DNA of 64,000 bases from Myxococcaceae bacterium JPH2 (GTDB lineage Bacteria > Myxococcota > Myxococcia > Myxococcales > Myxococcaceae), in contig JAEMGR010000003.1 in the NCBI GenBank assembly GCA_016458225.1, positions 558,001 through 622,000 on the forward strand, given 5' to 3'. The notes under the pieces were generated by a model that did not search any database, was not told the DNA's origin, and saw only the letters and a program-made list of their open reading frames with translations. Positions 1 through 11,199 of this stretch are shown piece by piece. Within the stretch, counting starts at the first letter, position 1. Every line of letters begins with the position of its first letter. The position numbers and the translations under genes were made by a program.

Positions 1-780
1 GCGCGTGTTCCCTTCACCGGGGGCCAGTCGCGCCGTTGCCTCCAAGCGGAACGCGGACACTCGCGCCACTGCGCCCAGCGCGACGAAGTGGTCGTATGGG
101 AACGAGGGGTCGTGCACGTACTGGTAGCCCATCTCCAGCTCCAGCGGCGGCAGTGACGCCGGCACCACACCGGGCTCCACGGCGGGAGCCAGCACCGCGT
201 AGAGGTTCGAGAGCGCCGAGATGGAGAACAGCCCCGCGCCCGCGAGCGTCACCGCGTACAGCGGCCCAATGGTCCGCCGCGATGCCCCCGTCAACACGAT
301 GGGCACACCGCCCACCGCGATGAGCCCAAGGCCCGCGCCCTCCAACGCGAACAACCGGCGTCCAGTCTTCGCGTCTCCCGCCAGCCACGGCCCTACGCCA
401 TGCAACACCAACCCCGGCACCACCGCGGCCACCGCCGGCAACGACTTGAACCCCGGGCGCTCCGCATGGATCCACCGAGACGGCGGAACGGCGACCTCGG
501 CGGAGGGCTCGGGCGAGGAGGGATCCGAGGAGACCTGCTCCGGAGGCTTCGTGGGCGGAGCCACCAGCGTGCGCGACGCGATGTCCGCCGTGGCCCTCCT
601 CGCGCGCGTCTCACCTGGCACATCGGAGGCGCCCAGCTCCGGCCCCCGAGCCAACAGGTCGAGCGCGGAGAACGCGTCGCTCCCCAGTTCCTGTGCTCGC
701 GCGTCGCGCGCAGACACCAGCAGCGCGAACACCGCCGCCAGGACTGCCCACCGACCCGGGAGGTGGAGCGCCGATGCCAT
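1..780 (-). CDS. Exported or membrane protein, 3' end outside window
   Basis: The minus-strand frame stays open from an ATG at 780 to the window edge, giving 260 codons with no stop. The N-terminus is a good Sec signal peptide (VLAAVFALLV then an ARA-Q cleavage-like site near residue 29). A Pro/Ser/Glu-rich linker follows at about residues 55-100. Then come three hydrophobic stretches (around VVPGLVLHGVGPWLAG, GAGLGLIAVGGVPIVLTG and LYAVTLAGAGLFSISALSNLYAVLAP). The last part (PPLELEMGYQYVHDPSFPYDHFVALG) looks like the start of an outer-membrane beta-barrel. I recognise no family. It is divergent from the kinase gene at 1087. The function is unknown and the C-terminus is missing. Confidence 0.6.
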   Translation of the reverse strand, partial: MASALHLPGRWAVLAAVFALLVSARDARAQELGSDAFSALDLLARGPELGASDVPGETRARRATADIASRTLVAPPTKPPEQVSSDPSSPEPSAEVAVPPSRWIHAERPGFKSLPAVAAVVPGLVLHGVGPWLAGDAKTGRRLFALEGAGLGLIAVGGVPIVLTGASRRTIGPLYAVTLAGAGLFSISALSNLYAVLAPAVEPGVVPASLPPLELEMGYQYVHDPSFPYDHFVALGAVARVSAFRLEATARLAPGEGNTR

Positions 781-1086
781 CACCGCTGCCTCGATTCCCG
801 GGAAGGCGCGTCTTCAGTCCGCCCAGCCCGGCATGCGGCCGTACATAACGCCGAGCCCCCTCCAGACCGCATGAAGCGCCGTGAAGAAGTGTGAAGCCCT
901 CCAGCAGCGTGCCTCACGCCTACCTCACGCGGCGTGGATCAGACACCTCCAGGCCCAATGAATCCCAGAGGTTATCGAGCTTCTTCAGATACTTCACGCA
1001 CCTGAACCAATCATTCCGAGACACGACCGACTCGCTTCGAGAAGCACCCGGGTTCCAGATGACCTCAGGATTTCACGGAGCGTCAG
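781..1086. other. Divergent intergenic region
   Basis: This stretch lies between the signal-peptide protein on the minus strand and the kinase on the plus strand, and should hold both promoters. It is visibly less GC-rich than its flanks, especially around 950-1080. Short open frames run through it but have no ribosome site or coding-like composition. I see no RNA gene or clear sigma-70 pair. Confidence 0.4.
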
Positions 1087-4059
1087 GTGGGCGTCGTGGC
1101 GCGGACTTCACCACCGGCAGCGAAAACTTCGCGTGAGATGCGAGCGCTAACGGGACTTTCCGGTGAAGGCGAGTATGCTCCACATCCCTTTTCTTCCCCC
1201 GAACCAGCACCCGTGGCGGACCCGAACAGCCCTCAGCCATTTGGCAAGTACGTCCTGCTGTCGAAGATTGCCGCGGGCGGCATGGCCGTCACGTATCGCG
1301 CGCGACTGACGGGCGCGGCAGGCGTCACGAAGCCGTGTGTCATCAAGCAGATCCTCCCGCACTTCGTCGACGACACTGACTTCGTCGAGATGTTCATCAG
1401 CGAGGCGCGGGTGGCCGCGGGGCTGACGCACGGGAACATCGCGCAGGTCTTCGACTTCGGAGAGGTGGACGGGCAGTACTTCATCGCCATGGAGCTGGTG
1501 CACGGCCAGCCCCTGTCGAAGGTGCTGCGGCGCGCTGCTCGCGCGGGGATGGGCTTCTTCCCCATGCCGCTGGCGCTGCACATCGCCAGCAAGCTGTGCG
1601 ACGGGCTGGACTACGCGCACCGGCACGTGGGCGAGGACGGACGGGCGCTCGGGCTCGTGCACCGCGACGTGTCTCCCGACAACGTCCTCATCTCGTACGA
1701 GGGCGAGGTCAAGGTCATCGACTTTGGCATCGCCAAGGCCACCAGCGTGGTGGAGGCGAAGACGTCTCCCGGCACGCTCAAGGGCAAGTACCCGTACTTC
1801 TCTCCCGAGCAGGCGCAGGGCCGGCAGGACCTGGATCCGCGCACGGACGTCTACGCCGCGGGCGTCGTCCTCTACGAGATGGTCTGCGGACGCCGCCCGC
1901 TGGAGGGCGAGTTCGTCACCGTGTTGCCGCGCATCCTCACGGCGGACTACCTGCCGCCGTCCGCGGTGAATCCCGGCGTCAGCCCGGACCTGGAGACCGT
2001 CATCGGACACGCGATGGCGCTCGACCGGGAGTCGCGCTACCAGACCGCGCAGGACCTCAGCGAGTCCCTGAGCGAGCTGCTGTACCGGGACAACACGCGC
2101 TTCTCCACCGCGATGCTCAGCCAGCTCATGGCCTTCCTCTTCGCCGAGGAGCTGGCCGCCGAGGGGCGCAAGGTGGAGATCGCCCCGAGCTTCCGCGAGC
2201 TGCTCGCGTCGTGGCAGAGCTCCGCGGTGGAGCCGTCGCAAGGACGCGCGAAGCTGCCCTCGTCCGCGGGCGCCGCTCGGCCCTCCAGCGCCAGCATCCC
2301 GCGCGCGCCCAGCTCGGCGGGAGTCCGGCCGCCCAGCGCTCCGGGCTCGCGCCCCGGCAGTGACGGCGGCGCCAAGGCCGTCACCAGCAACCCATCCCAG
2401 CGCCGCAGCACCACGTCCGGCGTGCGCCGGGTGACGAACCCCAACCTCGCGCGCGGAGAGAACACCGGCACGGGACGGCGCCCGCTCCCGCCCACACCGC
2501 CGGAGCTTCCCGCCGAGCCGGACACCGACTCGACGCTGGCGCAGCAGCCCACGGCGATGCCCACGCTGGCCGCTCCGCGCGACACGCCCGTGGAGGTCCC
2601 CGCCGTCATAACGGAGACGGCCACCGCGCGCCCCGCCGCGGCCACCGAGATACACGGGACCGAGGTGCATGCGCCGCCCACCGTGCTCCGCCCACCCGTC
2701 AGCGCGAAGGCCCACGCGGACAACGCGCGCGAGGTGATTGCCCGCGAGGAGGCCGAGCGCAACACGCAGCGCCAGAAGCAGATGCGCACCCTGAGCCTCG
2801 GCATCTTCGGGGCCACCATCACGGTGCTCTTCGTCTGGCTGTTCTGGCGCTTCGTCATCCCTCATGAGGGGGCGACACAGGACCCCGAGACCGTCACCGT
2901 CCTGTGGATCACCTCCAAGCCCGAGGGGGCCACCATCCTCCTCAATGGCCAGGAGCGGGGCCGCACGCCGAGCAAGCTCATGGGCGGCGATGTCCATGCA
3001 CCGCATACGCTCGTGCTCTCGCTCCAGGGATACCAGCCCTGGACCAAGCGCTTCGTGCCCATCAACAGCGAGGTCCATCTCAACGCGGACCTCCAGCGCC
3101 TGCCCGCGGAGCCGGCAGCGACGGCCCCCGCGACAACGGGCGCAGGGGATGCCGGCACCGCGCCCCAGCTCGTCGCCCAAGCGGACACCGACGGCGGCCT
3201 GGCTTCGAGCGACGGCGGCGCGCCGCTGAGCGACGGTGGCACCGCGGTGGCGGAGGCGACGACCGCCGCGGATGACGGGGGCACGGGCGACTCGCTCGAG
3301 GGCAAGAACCGCGAGATGTACGAGGTGGACTACCCCACGCGCCTGCTCGTGCTGCGCCCCATGTTCAACGCGATGCCCGTGCCGGAGTACGCCACGGCCA
3401 ACATCGACGTGAGCCCCAACGCCGCCTACTCCGTCTGGACGGATGGCAGCGCGGCGCTCGCGGAGGGCGAGGGCACGACGTCCAACGCGCTCGTCTACTT
3501 CGCCGAGGGCGATGTCCCCGCCGACAACTCCTTCGGTCTCGTGGGCGCCTCTCCGCGCACCATCAAGGGCGCCAAGCGGCTGCACTTCTTCGTGCTCGAC
3601 GAGAACGGCCCCGAGGACAACCGCGGCAGCGTGCGCGTGCACCTGCGGCAGTCCGCATATGTGCCGCCGCGCGCGCTCGTGTTCGACGCCGAGAAGAACG
3701 CGCTCCAGCTCAAGCCCGAGCACCAGGTCATCCTGCGCGGACTGAACCCGCGCTCCACGTACCTGCTCACCGTGCGCGACGACATCGCGGAGCTTCGCCC
3801 CGGCGCCAACGGCCGCGTGCATCAGGTGCTCTGCGTGGAGCGAGGCCCCACGCCCGAGTCCGTGCGGCGCTCCCATCGGCTGTTCGAGACGGGCAAGCGC
3901 TACCAGGTGACGGGCGCCGAGGACCTGCGCTGCACCTTCCCCGACTCGCGCGCGAGCGACAACCAGGGCGCCATCGACGTGGACATCGTCGACGTCACCT
4001 TGATGAACCGGAAGCAGCGCGCCGAAGCCCTCAAGGGCTCGAGCCGCTCCGAGCGCTGA
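1087..4059 (+). CDS. Transmembrane serine/threonine protein kinase with PEGA domain
   Basis: Hanks-type kinase, up to 990 residues. The kinase domain spans about residues 54-340 (numbered from 1087): glycine-rich loop IAAGGMA, ATP-anchoring Lys87 in CVIKQIL, catalytic HRDVSPDN (Asp194), DFG at 212-214, and SPEQ in place of APE. A low-complexity Ser/Pro/Ala region (about 380-560) leads to one membrane helix near 569-592. Outside it lie a PEGA domain (about 602-673), an Asp/Gly-rich linker and a roughly 240-residue C-terminal region I do not recognise. The start is uncertain: GTG 1087, ATG 1138 and GTG 1213 are all in frame. GTG 1213, just before the kinase domain, is quite possible. It probably senses an envelope signal and phosphorylates cytoplasmic targets. 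Confidence 0.93.
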   Translation: MGVVARTSPPAAKTSREMRALTGLSGEGEYAPHPFSSPEPAPVADPNSPQPFGKYVLLSKIAAGGMAVTYRARLTGAAGVTKPCVIKQILPHFVDDTDFVEMFISEARVAAGLTHGNIAQVFDFGEVDGQYFIAMELVHGQPLSKVLRRAARAGMGFFPMPLALHIASKLCDGLDYAHRHVGEDGRALGLVHRDVSPDNVLISYEGEVKVIDFGIAKATSVVEAKTSPGTLKGKYPYFSPEQAQGRQDLDPRTDVYAAGVVLYEMVCGRRPLEGEFVTVLPRILTADYLPPSAVNPGVSPDLETVIGHAMALDRESRYQTAQDLSESLSELLYRDNTRFSTAMLSQLMAFLFAEELAAEGRKVEIAPSFRELLASWQSSAVEPSQGRAKLPSSAGAARPSSASIPRAPSSAGVRPPSAPGSRPGSDGGAKAVTSNPSQRRSTTSGVRRVTNPNLARGENTGTGRRPLPPTPPELPAEPDTDSTLAQQPTAMPTLAAPRDTPVEVPAVITETATARPAAATEIHGTEVHAPPTVLRPPVSAKAHADNAREVIAREEAERNTQRQKQMRTLSLGIFGATITVLFVWLFWRFVIPHEGATQDPETVTVLWITSKPEGATILLNGQERGRTPSKLMGGDVHAPHTLVLSLQGYQPWTKRFVPINSEVHLNADLQRLPAEPAATAPATTGAGDAGTAPQLVAQADTDGGLASSDGGAPLSDGGTAVAEATTAADDGGTGDSLEGKNREMYEVDYPTRLLVLRPMFNAMPVPEYATANIDVSPNAAYSVWTDGSAALAEGEGTTSNALVYFAEGDVPADNSFGLVGASPRTIKGAKRLHFFVLDENGPEDNRGSVRVHLRQSAYVPPRALVFDAEKNALQLKPEHQVILRGLNPRSTYLLTVRDDIAELRPGANGRVHQVLCVERGPTPESVRRSHRLFETGKRYQVTGAEDLRCTFPDSRASDNQGAIDVDIVDVTLMNRKQRAEALKGSSRSER

Positions 4060-4542
4060 CGCACGACGCAACGCGACAAGCAGATGGACGGGCCCTGGGT
4101 GCGCACCTCGCTCCTCGGGCATGCGCGCGCCGCGCGGACGAACTCGCTCGCTGTCCGCCGCGGCGCCGTGGCTACTTTTCTCCTCAGACACCCCCTCCCC
4201 GTCCTCGAGCTGGCATCCGCATGGCGACCCGGAGGGGGCGCGCTTGGACGGTTCCTTCCGTAAGGGCCAGCAGGGCCGCGGAACACGGACGGCCCGGCTC
4301 AACAAGGACGGGAAAGGCACGTGGGCGCGGCGCCGAGGAGGGCACCGGGCCCACGGGCCTTTTCACGCACAAAGTCTCCCTGCCCTCTCACCGTCCGGGG
4401 CCGTTTTCACCCCATCGGATATGACAATCCATTGCTCACGGCTGAATCCCTGTCAGGGGTAGAGTCGGACTCACGAGCGGGCGACTGTCACCCACTGGAC
4501 ACATTTTCGAACTCTGATACTTCAATCAGCGAATTTTCCGCT
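4060..4542. other. Intergenic region ahead of the stressosome operon
   Basis: About 480 bases without a convincing gene. The left two thirds are GC-rich. From about 4410 the composition drops sharply (4415-4545), as expected for a promoter region. Short inverted repeats occur at 4448-4458 (CCCTG-T-CAGGG) and near 4514-4529 (CTGAT, 6 bases, ATCAG). The promoter of the operon at 4543 probably lies in this AT-richer patch, but I could not assign -35 and -10 boxes with confidence. Confidence 0.4.
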
Positions 4543-5016
4543 GTGACTGCTTGCTTGCCCACCGAGCCTCCTTGTCAGCCACCTGATGCGCCTCCGTTTC
4601 GTTTGTCGATTCGGGTTCCCGCCGATGTGGCCGTCGCTGCGGCCCTCACCCGACGCTTCGCGCGTGAAGCCGGACTGGCGGCCGCGGGCAGCGCGGAGGT
4701 GGCCGTGGTGGTGAGCGAACTGGCCAGCAATCTGATCCGCCACACGCGGGCGGGCGGCACCGTGGACCTCTGGGTGGACGCCGATTGGCTGTGGATCCGC
4801 GCCTGGGATGACGGCCCGGGGATGGTGGAGCCCGAGCGACTCTTCGCGGGACGCGACGGCCGGCCAGGTCCACTGCCAGGCGAGAGCCTGGGCGAAGGTG
4901 GCGCCGCGGTGCGCCGGCTGACGGACGCGGTGCGCGTCACCAACCGCGTGGGCGGCGGACTCGAAGTCGTGGCCCGCAAGCGATTGACACCTCCGGGTGA
5001 GAGGAGACGGTTTTGA
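4543..5016 (+). CDS. RsbW/RsbT-like GHKL ATPase (anti-sigma type serine kinase)
   Basis: A 157-residue GHKL-fold protein of the RsbW/RsbT/SpoIIAB group. The N-box is VSELASNLIRH (Asn63), the ATP-lid box is WDDGPGM (Asp90), and GEGGAAVRRL stands where the glycine-rich G2 box should be. Such proteins phosphorylate STAS-domain partners or bind a target regulator. The frame is open further upstream, but homology-like sequence begins only after the AT-rich patch, so GTG 4543 (or TTG 4555) is the likely start. It is the first gene of a tightly coupled operon and overlaps the next gene by 4 bases (TTGA). Its target cannot be read from the sequence. Confidence 0.82.
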   Translation: MTACLPTEPPCQPPDAPPFRLSIRVPADVAVAAALTRRFAREAGLAAAGSAEVAVVVSELASNLIRHTRAGGTVDLWVDADWLWIRAWDDGPGMVEPERLFAGRDGRPGPLPGESLGEGGAAVRRLTDAVRVTNRVGGGLEVVARKRLTPPGERRRF

Positions 5017-5726
5017 ACGCAGACGGGCTACACGCGCAGCTGCTGCGCGTGCTTCAGGGCTTCATGTCGGAGACGGCGGCGCGACTGGTGCTTCGCGGCA
5101 CCTTGGAGCCCCTGAAGCTGTCCGCAAGCTCGCTGCGCGCGGAGGACCTGCCGCGCATCATCGAAGCGCTCGAGCCCGCCTCGCGGCACTTCATGCATCC
5201 GGCGCAGCGCCCGCGGCTCGCGGCCGACCTCAAGGGATTGGCGACAGGCGTCCCCGCGGGGCGCAGCAGCATGCCGGGGCACGTCGCGCGGCCCACGCCC
5301 AGCTCCCCCGTGGAGGCCACGACGCCCGCGCTCGTGGTTCGTCCCGCCACGCTCACCATCCGCACCGAAGCGGACGCGAGCAGCGCGCGGCTCACGGCGC
5401 GCACGCTGTGCGAGGAATTGGGAGGCCGAGGCTTCGAGTGCCAGAAGGTGGCCACCGCGGTGAGCGAGCTGGCGCGCAACCAGCTCTCGTACGCGGGCGG
5501 CGGCATCATCCACCTGCATCCCGAGCGCACGCCCAAGCGGATGTTGCGCGTGCGCGCCGAGGACAAGGGCCAGGGCATCCCCAACGTGGAGCTGGTGCTG
5601 TCCGGCAACTACCGCAGCAAGACGGGCATGGGCCTGGGGCTGCTCGGCGTGAAGCGCCTGGCGGACCGGTTCGACGTGCGCACCGGCCCCGCCGGAACCC
5701 ACGTGGAGTTCGAGGTGTGGCTGTGA
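5013..5726 (+). CDS. rsbT: RsbT-like switch kinase with N-terminal extension
   Basis: The C-terminal half (about residues 110-237) is a textbook RsbT: N-box VSELARNQLSYAGGG (Asn156), EDKGQGIP (184-190), SKTGMGLGLLGVKRL as G2 box, and a KRLADRF-type ending. RsbT phosphorylates RsbS and RsbR in the stressosome and, once released, activates a partner. The first roughly 75 residues form a predicted helical domain not found in Bacillus RsbT, which is only about 133 residues long, joined by a Pro/Ser linker. The start is TTG 5013 overlapping the previous stop, with a strong AGGAG nine bases upstream. It overlaps the phosphatase gene by 4 bases. Confidence 0.85.
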   Translation: MNADGLHAQLLRVLQGFMSETAARLVLRGTLEPLKLSASSLRAEDLPRIIEALEPASRHFMHPAQRPRLAADLKGLATGVPAGRSSMPGHVARPTPSSPVEATTPALVVRPATLTIRTEADASSARLTARTLCEELGGRGFECQKVATAVSELARNQLSYAGGGIIHLHPERTPKRMLRVRAEDKGQGIPNVELVLSGNYRSKTGMGLGLLGVKRLADRFDVRTGPAGTHVEFEVWL

Positions 5727-6292
5727 GGTGGTCCGCCGCCCACCGCTCACGGCCCCGCCAGGGCGAAACGGCGAACGGAGACAGCGCGCTGATCCGCGAG
5801 GACGGCGGACACACGCTGCTCGCGGTGGTGGATGCGCTGGGCCACGGGCCGTTGGCGGCGGACGCGGCCCAGGCGGCCTTGCGCTGCCTGGAGCAGGTGT
5901 CGCTCACGGCGGGCCTGGCCTCCGTGTTGGAGTCGCTGCACCAGGCGCTGCGCGGGGGCCGAGGCGCCGCGGCCATGCTCGCGCTGTATGACGGACGCAC
6001 CCTGCGCTGCGGCGGCGTGGGCAACGTGGAGCTGCGCGCGCTGGGCACGAAAATTCCCGTGCTGCCCACACCCGGAATCCTCGGGCAGCATGTGCGCGCG
6101 GTGCGCGAGGCCGAGGTCACTCCGGCGCTCGGCGACCGGCTGGTCCTCTTCAGTGACGGCGTGAGTTCGCGGCTGGAGCTGGATATGACGCGCGGGCTGA
6201 CGCCCGAGGCGGCGTGCGCGCTGTTGCTGGAGCGCTACGGCCGCGAAACCGATGACGCCACCGTGCTGGTGGCGGACGTGGAGAATCCATGA
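5723..6292 (+). CDS. SpoIIE/RsbX-type PP2C phosphatase
   Basis: A 189-residue PP2C-like phosphatase of the RsbX/SpoIIE class. Metal-binding and core motifs are visible: NGDSALI near the start, VVDALGHGPLAADAA, VGNVELRAL, LFSDGVSSRL and DDATVLVADV at the end. In stressosomes RsbX removes phosphate from RsbS and RsbR and resets the switch, and the small single-domain form fits that role. The frame is open back to 4997, but the overlap GTGA at 5723 makes GTG 5723 the best start, because it preserves translational coupling with the RsbT gene. It also overlaps the next gene by 4 bases. Confidence 0.85.
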   Translation: MRWSAAHRSRPRQGETANGDSALIREDGGHTLLAVVDALGHGPLAADAAQAALRCLEQVSLTAGLASVLESLHQALRGGRGAAAMLALYDGRTLRCGGVGNVELRALGTKIPVLPTPGILGQHVRAVREAEVTPALGDRLVLFSDGVSSRLELDMTRGLTPEAACALLLERYGRETDDATVLVADVENP

Positions 6293-6786
6293 GCTACCCG
6301 GACGAGAACCGGCCCTCGGGGCCCTCGCGCGAGACCTCGCGCATCCCCATCATTCCGCTGTGGGGACAGCTCATCGTCCCCCTCCAGGGCGACATCACGG
6401 ACGCCCAGGCGGCGCAGCTCTGCTCGGACGTGCTGCGCGACATCCAGCGCAGCGGCGCGCGCGGCATGGTGGTGGACATCTCCGGCCTGTGGCTGGTGGA
6501 CAGCCACCTGTGCGCGGTGCTCGCGCGGCTGGCGAACGCGGCCCGGCTGATGGGCACGCGCACGGTGCTCTCCGGCATGGGCGCGGACGTGGCCCTCACG
6601 CTCCAGAGCATGGGCATCCAGTTGGAGGGCGTGGAGACGGCGCTGGGCCTGGAGGAGGGCCTCGCCATGCTCGGCGTCCAGGTGACGGGCGCGCGCACCG
6701 CCGAGGCCGAGCGCGAGGCCGCGCAGCAGCTCGCCGACGAGATGCTTGGACTGACCACCCCCGCCCCGATGAAGAGCAGCGCCTGA
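6289..6786 (+). CDS. rsbS: RsbS-like STAS domain protein
   Basis: A 165-residue protein with one STAS domain at about residues 18-135 and short low-complexity tails. The phosphorylation loop VVDISGLWLVDSHLC carries Ser65 and Ser72, so it should be phosphorylatable by the RsbT-like kinase encoded just upstream. It continues into LARLANAARLMGTRTVLSGM, the STAS alpha-helix and strand typical of RsbS/RsbR. With RsbR it would form the stressosome core. ATG 6289 overlaps the phosphatase stop (ATGA). Confidence 0.87.
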   Translation: MSYPDENRPSGPSRETSRIPIIPLWGQLIVPLQGDITDAQAAQLCSDVLRDIQRSGARGMVVDISGLWLVDSHLCAVLARLANAARLMGTRTVLSGMGADVALTLQSMGIQLEGVETALGLEEGLAMLGVQVTGARTAEAEREAAQQLADEMLGLTTPAPMKSSA

Positions 6787-6796
6787 GGCTTGCGCG

Positions 6797-7483
6797 ATGA
6801 CGACCTCGCCCACCCCCCCGCCCGACCTGACTGTCCGCCCCGACCGCGTGAGCCGCATCATCGACGTGCTGTCGATGATCTCCGTGGGCCAGTACGACGC
6901 CGCACGCACCACGCTGTCCATCCAGGAGCAGGACGAGTTCGCCGCGCTGGAGGAGACGCTCAACGTCTTCGTGCGTGAGCTGGCCGCCACCCGCCGCGAG
7001 AACGAAGAAGCCCTCGCGCGCCTGGAGGCGGGACACCGCGAGCTGCAGGAGAAGCTGACCACCATCGAGCAGCAGCGGATGGCCATCCGCGACCTGTCCA
7101 CGCCCATCATCGAGCTGTGGGACGACATCGTCACGCTGCCCATCGTGGGCGTGGTGGACACGCAGCGCTCGGTGGAGATGACCGAGCGGCTGCTCCACCG
7201 CATCGTCCAGACGAAGGCCCGCTGCGTCATCATCGACATCACCGGCGTGGAGGTGGTGGACACGATGACGGCCAACCACTTCATCAAGATGGTGAACGCG
7301 GCGCGGCTGCTCGGCGCCTACTGCGTGGTGACGGGCATCAGCCCGCTCATCGCGCAGACGCTGGTGCAGATTGGCGTGGACCTGCGCGAGGTGCGGACGC
7401 TCAGCAGCCTCAAGGAAGGCCTGCGCGAGTGCTTCCGCCACCTGAGCGACCGCACCACCGCGCCCACCGCGTCGCGCCGCTGA
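6797..7483 (+). CDS. rsbR: RsbR-like STAS protein with HAMP/coiled-coil N-terminus
   Basis: A 228-residue stressosome scaffold protein. Residues about 15-70 resemble a HAMP-like helical segment (YDAARTTL, ALEETLNVFVREL), and 65-100 form a coiled coil (ENEEALARLEAGHRELQEKLTTIEQQ). A C-terminal STAS domain at 102-215 carries the RsbR-type loop IIDITGVEVVDTMTANHFIKM, with Thr149 and Thr156/158 as candidate phosphosites. The Bacillus RsbR N-terminus is a globin fold; here it is a short linker-type module, so signal input is probably different. The gene sits 10 bases after rsbS. Confidence 0.87.
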   Translation: MTTSPTPPPDLTVRPDRVSRIIDVLSMISVGQYDAARTTLSIQEQDEFAALEETLNVFVRELAATRRENEEALARLEAGHRELQEKLTTIEQQRMAIRDLSTPIIELWDDIVTLPIVGVVDTQRSVEMTERLLHRIVQTKARCVIIDITGVEVVDTMTANHFIKMVNAARLLGAYCVVTGISPLIAQTLVQIGVDLREVRTLSSLKEGLRECFRHLSDRTTAPTASRR

Positions 7484-7549
7484 TTCTCCGAGCCCAGACG
7501 CTTCGAGCCGCTGACCTTTCGAGCCACGACAACACGGGAGCAAGACATC

Positions 7550-7972
7550 TTGGGAGCTGAGTGGACCTACGGCCCGCACACGCTGTCGTTCGAGGAACCC
7601 GACATCGTGCGGCTCACCCTGGTGGGTGAGCTGTCCGAGAAACACATGCGGGAGATGATTGTCGGGGTGCGGGCCTTCCACGAGGGCAAGCCCGCCATCT
7701 ACCTGCTGGCGGACGTGCGCCAGGGCACGGGCTTCTCCGCCGAGACCCGCAAGGCCGTCAGCGACGACCCGAGCCTGACGCCCTACGCGGCCACGGTGTT
7801 CTTCGGCGCCAGCTTCGCCATGAAGACCATCGCCAACATGATGATGCGCGCCATGGCCCTGCTGGGCCGCGCGGCCTCGGGCGAGATGATGTTCCTCGAC
7901 TCCGAGGAAGCTGGCCGGGCGTGGCTCGCGGACCACCGGGCCCGCGCTGAGGCGGCTCGCAAGTCCACCTGA
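7550..7972 (+). CDS. STAS/SpoIIAA-like protein, last gene of stressosome operon
   Basis: A 140-residue protein with an alternating strand-helix pattern: DIVRLTLVGELSEKHMREMI, PAIYLLADVRQGTGFSAETRK and ATVFFGASFAMKTIANMMMRAM. The ending GEMMFLDSEEAGRAWLADHR is typical of the SpoIIAA-like (DUF5063/STAS-like) group often linked to stressosome or two-component modules. No conserved Ser/Thr phospho-loop is obvious. The start is TTG 7550 with GGGAG about ten bases upstream. It lies 66 bases after rsbR and before a terminator, so it is probably co-transcribed. The function is unknown. Confidence 0.75.
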   Translation: MGAEWTYGPHTLSFEEPDIVRLTLVGELSEKHMREMIVGVRAFHEGKPAIYLLADVRQGTGFSAETRKAVSDDPSLTPYAATVFFGASFAMKTIANMMMRAMALLGRAASGEMMFLDSEEAGRAWLADHRARAEAARKST

Positions 7973-7985
7973 GCCGCAAGGTGCC

Positions 7986-8012
7986 CGCGCGCCAGCGAGT
8001 GACTGGCGCGCG
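7986..8012. terminator. Bidirectional hairpin between stressosome operon and gyrB
   Basis: A perfect 10-bp stem, CGCGCGCCAG pairing with CTGGCGCGCG across a 7-base loop, lies between the convergent ends of the STAS-like gene (7972) and gyrB (8024). There is no U-tract, as is common in very GC-rich genomes, so function as a terminator is inferred from symmetry and position. Confidence 0.7.
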
Positions 8013-8023
8013 CGGCCCTTGGC

Positions 8024-11096
<3,073 letters not shown>

Positions 11097-11199
11097 GGCG
11101 GGCGGCCACGCACCCTAGCCGTCCATGCGCTCCCCTGCCTGTCCTTTCCGCGCTTCGTGTTCTCCGTCCGGCGACGCAAAGCCTAGGCTCGGCCACCGC

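Noticed and set aside
891-1136. 81-codon open frame between the first gene and the kinase
   Set aside because: No ribosome site, no protein-like composition and it overlaps the promoter region and the kinase start.
1147-4320. Long open frame of over 1000 codons on the minus strand opposite the kinase gene
   Set aside because: High-GC DNA leaves antisense frames open. The translation is Arg/Ala/Gly-rich and low in typical protein features, while the plus frame shows all kinase motifs.
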